From: Bacteroidales bacterium MB20-C3-3 | Lineage (GTDB): Bacteria; Bacteroidota; Bacteroidia; Bacteroidales; UBA932 | DNA length: 64,000 bases | Reading direction: 5' to 3' | NCBI GenBank assembly: GCA_035609245.1 | Contig: CP141202.1 | Coordinates: forward strand, 1,364,001 to 1,428,000 | Shown here: one piece after another, positions 59,942 to 64,000 of the stretch | How positions within the stretch are numbered: the first letter of the stretch is position 1 | Layout: the number at the start of each line of letters is the position of its first letter | Position numbers and translations under genes: made by a program | The notes under the pieces: generated by a model | Databases searched by the model: none | What the model was told of the DNA's origin: nothing | The model's input: only the letters and a program-made list of their open reading frames with translations

Positions 59942-60468
59942 AGACAAAGGGATTAATTCATGTTTATACCGGAGATGGAAAGGGCAAAACCACCTCTGCA
60001 ATTGGATTGGCTTCCAGAGCGCTAGGTGGAGGAATGAAAGTTTGTTATGTATCATTCCATAAACGCCCTGAGCTTTATGGATATACAGAAATGGATAGTT
60101 TGAAAAAACTGGGGGCAACTGTTCTGAATTTTGCCAAGGGTCATCCCCACCTGGACCAAAGCATAGATTCTGAAGAACTCTCAAATGAGGTCAGGAATGG
60201 GCTTAATCATATATCAAATTTGATCTCCAAAGAGAAATATGACCTGCTTATACTTGACGAAATAATAATATCAGTAAGAGACAAATATCTTAATGAGGAG
60301 GAGTTAATCTCATTTATTAAGGAGAAGCCGGAGGGGCTTGAACTGGTAATAACAGGCAGATCCGCAACTGATAATATGATTGAGATGGCAGACTATGTTA
60401 GTTTCATTAAGAAAATAAAACACCCTTACGATAATGGAATTACAAGCCGTAAAGGCATTGAGTATTAA
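59938..60468 (+). CDS. cobO: Corrinoid adenosyltransferase, CobO/BtuR type
   Basis: 176 residues. The P-loop is HVYTGDGKGKTTSAIGLA (about 8-25, GDGKGKTT), followed by VCYVSFHKRPE. The ending DLLILDEIIISVR (Walker B-like) and ELVITGRSA fit CobA/CobO/BtuR. It attaches the adenosyl group from ATP to cob(I)alamin or its precursors. Slightly shorter than the E. coli enzyme (196). Starts in an ATGA overlap with the fusion gene, so translation is coupled to transport. Confidence 0.93.
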   Translation: MKTKGLIHVYTGDGKGKTTSAIGLASRALGGGMKVCYVSFHKRPELYGYTEMDSLKKLGATVLNFAKGHPHLDQSIDSEELSNEVRNGLNHISNLISKEKYDLLILDEIIISVRDKYLNEEELISFIKEKPEGLELVITGRSATDNMIEMADYVSFIKKIKHPYDNGITSRKGIEY

Positions 60469-61444
60469 AACAGGAAAAATTGCTCTCCTTATTGCTTTAT
60501 TGTTTTTTGCATCCCTTCTATCCCTGGGGACCGGGGAAATAAATATTTCATTTAATGAACTTCTTCATTTTATTAATAATGAAGGATCTGTTTATTATGA
60601 GGTTCTTCACAATATAAGAATTCCCAGAACGCTTCTTGCAATTGCAACCGGAGGAGCATTAGGATTGTCAGGTACAATACTTCAGGGAGTCTACCGGAAT
60701 CCCTTAGTTGAACCATATACACTGGGTATTTCCGGAGGGGCATCTCTGGGTATAACGATTGTTATCGTCACAGGTATTAACGCAACCGGCATAGTATCAT
60801 TACCTCTTGCCGGCTTTTCCGGAGCACTTGTGACAATTTTTCTGGTATACTTTCTTAGCTACAGGAGAGAGGGTATAAATATTACAAAAATGCTTCTTAC
60901 AGGAGTTATGATAAGCTTTATCTCAGCCTCTGCTGTTATGTTCCTGATGTCAATCACTGCTGTTGAGAACATCCACGGGATAGTCTTCTGGACAATGGGC
61001 TCTCTTAATGAATCAGATCCGTTTATGGTTTATGGAATGCTGACTATATCAATTTTGGGCCTCCTCTTGTCATACCTCTTTGTATCTCCTCTAAATGCAT
61101 TAAGGCTGGGAGAATCAGCAGCAAGATCTCTTGGAGTTAACACAAAATTGACAATATGTATTCTCTTCCTGATAACATCACTGCTGACAGGAAGCGCAAT
61201 TGCAGTTTCCGGTGTGATAGGATTTGTAGGGCTTGTCATTCCTCACATTTCCAGGCTAATAGCAGGCACAAATTACAGAACTCTTCTTATTATCTCATTT
61301 TTGTCCGGAAGTGTATTTATGCTCCTCTGTGATATGCTTGCGAGAACACTGGTCTTTCCAAACGAGCTCCCTATAGGAGTTATAACAGGTATTTTTGGTG
61401 GTATAACATTTATTGCACTCATATGGATAAAAAAGAGTACTTGA
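60434..61444 (+). CDS. btuC: Cobalamin ABC transporter permease (BtuC/FecCD family)
   Basis: 336 residues with about ten transmembrane segments. FecCD-family features: NIRIPRTLLAIATGGALGLSG, VEPYTLGISGGASLG, and VIGFVGLVIPHISRLIAG near the cytoplasmic coupling region. It would import corrinoid (possibly another chelate, but the riboswitch argues for B12) with the fused BtuF domain and BtuD. It overlaps cobO by 35 bases and btuD by 22. Confidence 0.93.
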   Translation: MELQAVKALSIKTGKIALLIALLFFASLLSLGTGEINISFNELLHFINNEGSVYYEVLHNIRIPRTLLAIATGGALGLSGTILQGVYRNPLVEPYTLGISGGASLGITIVIVTGINATGIVSLPLAGFSGALVTIFLVYFLSYRREGINITKMLLTGVMISFISASAVMFLMSITAVENIHGIVFWTMGSLNESDPFMVYGMLTISILGLLLSYLFVSPLNALRLGESAARSLGVNTKLTICILFLITSLLTGSAIAVSGVIGFVGLVIPHISRLIAGTNYRTLLIISFLSGSVFMLLCDMLARTLVFPNELPIGVITGIFGGITFIALIWIKKST

Positions 61445-62235
61445 TAATTAAGAACCTCACCTGTGGGTATATGGGTGGATTTAAACTTGAACCTGTCAAT
61501 TTAGTATTGAAAAGGGGATGTTTTGCAGGTGTTATTGGATGTAACGGATCCGGAAAAAGTACCCTTTTCAAAGGACTCTCAGGCGAGTTAAATCTTTCAG
61601 GAGGAGAAATTCTCCTTGATGGTATTAGTTTATCAAAACTCTCACTTAAAGAGAGGGCAAGGAGGGTCGCTCTTGTTCCACAGTTTATTGAAAAAAGTCC
61701 CATAACGGTAGAGGAGTATGTTCTTATGGGACGAATGCCGTACCAGAGGCTCTTTCAATATTCAGAGTCAAAAGAGGATATTGAAATAACTAAAGAGAGC
61801 CTTGAACAGACAGGGATATTTCACCTCAGGAAGAAGAGGGTGACAGAGATCAGCGGAGGAGAACAGCAGATGACTGCTATAGCATGCGCACTTAATCAAA
61901 AACCGGGACTTATGCTTTTAGATGAACCCACTTCCCATCTTGATATCAAGTTCCAGTCAAAAATCATGAATCTTCTTCAGCGGTTAAATGAGGAGGAGAG
62001 GCTCACTGTAATTATGATAATACACGACCTTAATCTGGCAGGAGAGTACTGTGACCACCTTTCACTTATAAAAGAGGGTAAAATAATTATACAGGGGAGT
62101 CCGGAAGAGGTGCTTACATACACGAACATTGAGCTTGCGTATAGTTCTGTAGTTGTTGAGAGCAGGAATCCTGTATCAGGCAAACCGGCAATATTTCAAG
62201 TATCAGAAAAGTTTTCCGGGAGGGGGATATCATGA
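61423..62235 (+). CDS. btuD: Cobalamin ABC transporter ATP-binding protein (BtuD/FepC family)
   Basis: 270 residues. Walker A GCNGSGKST, Q-loop in LVPQFIEKSP, signature ISGGEQQMTAIACAL, Walker B LMLLDEPTSHLD, and H-loop IIHDLNLAG. Typical of siderophore/B12 importers. It overlaps btuC and the following phosphatase gene (ATGA), so all five genes from 58544 to 62816 form one coupled unit. Confidence 0.94.
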   Translation: MDKKEYLIIKNLTCGYMGGFKLEPVNLVLKRGCFAGVIGCNGSGKSTLFKGLSGELNLSGGEILLDGISLSKLSLKERARRVALVPQFIEKSPITVEEYVLMGRMPYQRLFQYSESKEDIEITKESLEQTGIFHLRKKRVTEISGGEQQMTAIACALNQKPGLMLLDEPTSHLDIKFQSKIMNLLQRLNEEERLTVIMIIHDLNLAGEYCDHLSLIKEGKIIIQGSPEEVLTYTNIELAYSSVVVESRNPVSGKPAIFQVSEKFSGRGIS

Positions 62236-62816
62236 AAGTAGTACTGGTTAGACATGGAGAAACAATAGAGAACAGAGAGGGAATCTGTCAGGGGCAAACC
62301 GAAGGGAGGCTGAGCGAGCTTGGAGTATTACAGGCCTGGCTTACGGCCGGAGAGTTAAAAAACACAAATATTGATCTCTGCATTTCCAGTGATTTAAAAA
62401 GAGCGATTGAGACTGCAGAGATTATTTTAACCGGAAGAGATATCTATATAGATAAAGAGCCCTCCCTCAGAGAGAGAAATTATGGAAAACTTCAGGGAAG
62501 ACATTTTTCTGACTTTTCAATTACTCCTGATCTGATGGAAAATATGGAGAGCGAAGAGGAGCTTAAAAATCGTGTAAGCTTTATTGTAAGATTACTAAAG
62601 AGGTCTCCTCTGTCCAGCAATGTTTTAATTGTCAGTCATGGAATAACATTAAGAATCCTGATACTCTCACTTATTGAAAATAGTGAGAAGTGTGATTTAG
62701 TCAATTCTGAAAAAATTGATAACTGTTCAATTACAATTTTAGAAAGAGATGACTCGGGTCATTTCACCATAAAAGAGTTCAATAATACAAACCACTTAAA
62801 AACTAACTGCCTATGA
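62232..62816 (+). CDS. Histidine phosphatase, CobC-like (alpha-ribazole phosphatase type)
   Basis: 194 residues. The catalytic motif is LVRHGETIENREGICQG (Arg7, His8, Gly9), and the second histidine is in VLIVSHGITLRIL (SHG). The phosphoglycerate-mutase-like fold includes CobC, which dephosphorylates alpha-ribazole phosphate in nucleotide-loop assembly. The B12 operon context supports that; sequence alone cannot separate it from other small phosphatases. Confidence 0.85.
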   Translation: MKVVLVRHGETIENREGICQGQTEGRLSELGVLQAWLTAGELKNTNIDLCISSDLKRAIETAEIILTGRDIYIDKEPSLRERNYGKLQGRHFSDFSITPDLMENMESEEELKNRVSFIVRLLKRSPLSSNVLIVSHGITLRILILSLIENSEKCDLVNSEKIDNCSITILERDDSGHFTIKEFNNTNHLKTNCL

Positions 62817-62847
62817 CAATTTAACAAAAAGCCTTAAATCAAAAAAT

Positions 62848-63000
62848 GTCGACACAATGGAATCCGGTAATCTTATTGTATAGAAAAGCCGGAGCTGTAC
62901 CCGCAGCCGTATGTCATTTAATACTTCTGAAGCACATAAGCCACTGTCCTATAGGATGGGAAGGCGTCAGAAGCAAGACAAGCCGGAAGACCTGTCGCCA
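62848..63000 (+). ncRNA. Cobalamin riboswitch 2 (leader of the TonB receptor gene)
   Basis: Conserved blocks: GGAATCCGGT, AGCTGTACCCGCAGCCGTATG, CCACTGTCCTATAGGATGGGAAGG and the B12 box AGCCGGAAGACCTGTC (62981-62996). A hairpin follows at 63036-63055 (GTTTATG with CATAAAC), possibly the expression platform. The start ATG of the receptor is at 63082, 86 bases after the box. An upstream promoter was not identified. Confidence 0.92.
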
Positions 63001-63081
63001 AGAACCATCGCTTTCGGGAAAAAAGGCACTCGAGAGTTTATGGTTAAGCATAAACGTTTAACTAATAACTTTTTTACAATA

Positions 63082-64000
63082 ATGAATTTTAAAACATTTA
63101 CAGGAGCTGTAATTATGCTCCTTCCCCTTGGTGCATTCGCACAAGCAGAGCCAATTGATACTACAAAAAATTATGAAATTGAAAAGGCTGTGGTCACAGC
63201 CTCTAGAATGCAACTTCCTCTTAAAAGCATTCCCCAGAAGGTGGAGATTTTAGATAAATCCATAATAAATAAAAGCCCTAATGAAAATCTTGGTGAAATT
63301 CTGAAGAGAAGGACAAATCTGGATATTATTCAATACCCGGGTGCAATGACAACAGTAGGACTCAGAGGGTTTCCTGCAACAGCACACTCAAGAAACTACA
63401 CTCTTATTCTAATTGACGGCCTGCCCGCCGGCACAAATAATCTTGCCACAATTCCCTCCGATTTTATTGAAAAGGTGGAGATTGTTAAAGGGCCATACTC
63501 TGTTATGTATGGATCCGATGCAATGGGAGGGGTAATTAATATCATTTCTAAAAAACCGGCAAAAGAGGCTCAGGGTGGAGCATCTGTTGGAGCAGGTAAT
63601 TTTGGTCAAACTCATTTCAGCGGATATGCAAGCGGAGGCGTAACTGACAAGCTGCTCCTCTCAATTTCATACAGCAGAATGGAACAAACAGCAGATTACC
63701 AGATTGGTTCAAAAAACATTCTGGGGATTACTGAGACCGAAAAGAATATCCTGGACAAAAAATCATATGGAGATATTATGGAGAATTCAAAATTCCGGAT
63801 AAGTCAGTTTAATGGAAAAATTGAATACAACATTAATAATAAGGTTAAGGCTGGTATATTTTCATCATTGATGCTATCAAATGATATTGAGACTCCCGGA
63901 AACTACTGGCATAGTTACGGGAAATCAAAAAAAGAGATTACCAGATTCTCAAACTATGGAGAGATAAGCTATTCAGAGAAGAATAACCTTCTGCTGGTCT
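63082..64000 (+). CDS. btuB: TonB-dependent vitamin B12 receptor (BtuB-like), N-terminal part
   Basis: The frame from ATG 63082 stays open to the window end (306 codons). It encodes a signal peptide (MNFKTFTGAVIMLLPLGAFA), a TonB-box-like EKAVVTASRM (about 35-44), then a plug domain with LRGFPATAHSRNYTLILIDG and VEIVKGPYSVMYGSDAMGGVINIIS (written here in part), and the first barrel strands. It would import corrinoids through the outer membrane with TonB energy. Riboswitch control upstream supports B12 as the substrate. Confidence 0.9.
   Translation, partial: MNFKTFTGAVIMLLPLGAFAQAEPIDTTKNYEIEKAVVTASRMQLPLKSIPQKVEILDKSIINKSPNENLGEILKRRTNLDIIQYPGAMTTVGLRGFPATAHSRNYTLILIDGLPAGTNNLATIPSDFIEKVEIVKGPYSVMYGSDAMGGVINIISKKPAKEAQGGASVGAGNFGQTHFSGYASGGVTDKLLLSISYSRMEQTADYQIGSKNILGITETEKNILDKKSYGDIMENSKFRISQFNGKIEYNINNKVKAGIFSSLMLSNDIETPGNYWHSYGKSKKEITRFSNYGEISYSEKNNLLLV

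Overview
The window reads as a chromosomal segment of a Bacteroidota bacterium, most likely order Bacteroidales. This rests on several things: lineage-typical genes (GldH lipoprotein, PorT-like barrel, S46 dipeptidyl-peptidase, split transketolase, EF-G2 paralogue, DUF3109, RicT next to GldH), repeated TAnnTTTG promoter elements close upstream of genes, and the lack of obvious Shine-Dalgarno sites. Genus cannot be fixed from the sequence alone. No tRNA, rRNA or CRISPR array was seen.

Layout. 1-10.8 kb: mostly minus-strand housekeeping genes (frr partial, pyrH, hemW, trmB, gldH, ricT, holB, a U32 peptidase, a TPR protein), with a solitary succinate dehydrogenase cytochrome b gene (sdhC) and a small membrane protein on plus. 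10.8-24.6 kb: M16 peptidase and DUF3109 (plus); polyprenyl synthase, LOG-family hydrolase, barrel protein and thioredoxin (minus); then a minus-strand TetR-TolC-adaptor-RND pump operon running into a PII-like protein and L-serine dehydratase. 24.6-31.3 kb: kbl (plus), a PspC-PadR-PspC module, then SecG, LptE and a sigma-54 activator. 31.3-33.9 kb: an OmpA-like/TPR lipoprotein, a strong terminator and about 740 bp of repeat DNA. 33.9-48.9 kb: LepA, split transketolase, two ECF sigma cassettes, TrmN6-ABC-EF-G2, RNase HII, glycerate kinase and an S46 peptidase. 49.0-50.9 kb: a complete IS3-family element inserted inside a second copy of the same repeat. 51-58.2 kb: Mrp ATPase, a CNNM/CBS protein, OxyR, AspS, M48 peptidase and an SLC13 transporter.

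58.2-64 kb is a vitamin B12 uptake and salvage locus. A cobalamin riboswitch leads a tightly overlapping operon: a fusion of a Dph6-like PP-loop ATPase to a BtuF-like periplasmic binding domain, then CobO, BtuC, BtuD and a CobC-like phosphatase. A second cobalamin riboswitch precedes a TonB-dependent receptor (BtuB-like) that runs off the window. Together these would bring corrinoids across both membranes and adenosylate them, under B12 repression.

Most notable observations: the PP-loop/BtuF fusion; four intrinsic terminators buried in the 3' coding end of a convergent neighbour; the dispersed repeat with a conserved 33-bp palindrome, one copy split by an IS with a 3-bp target duplication; and an EF-G paralogue without the catalytic histidine.
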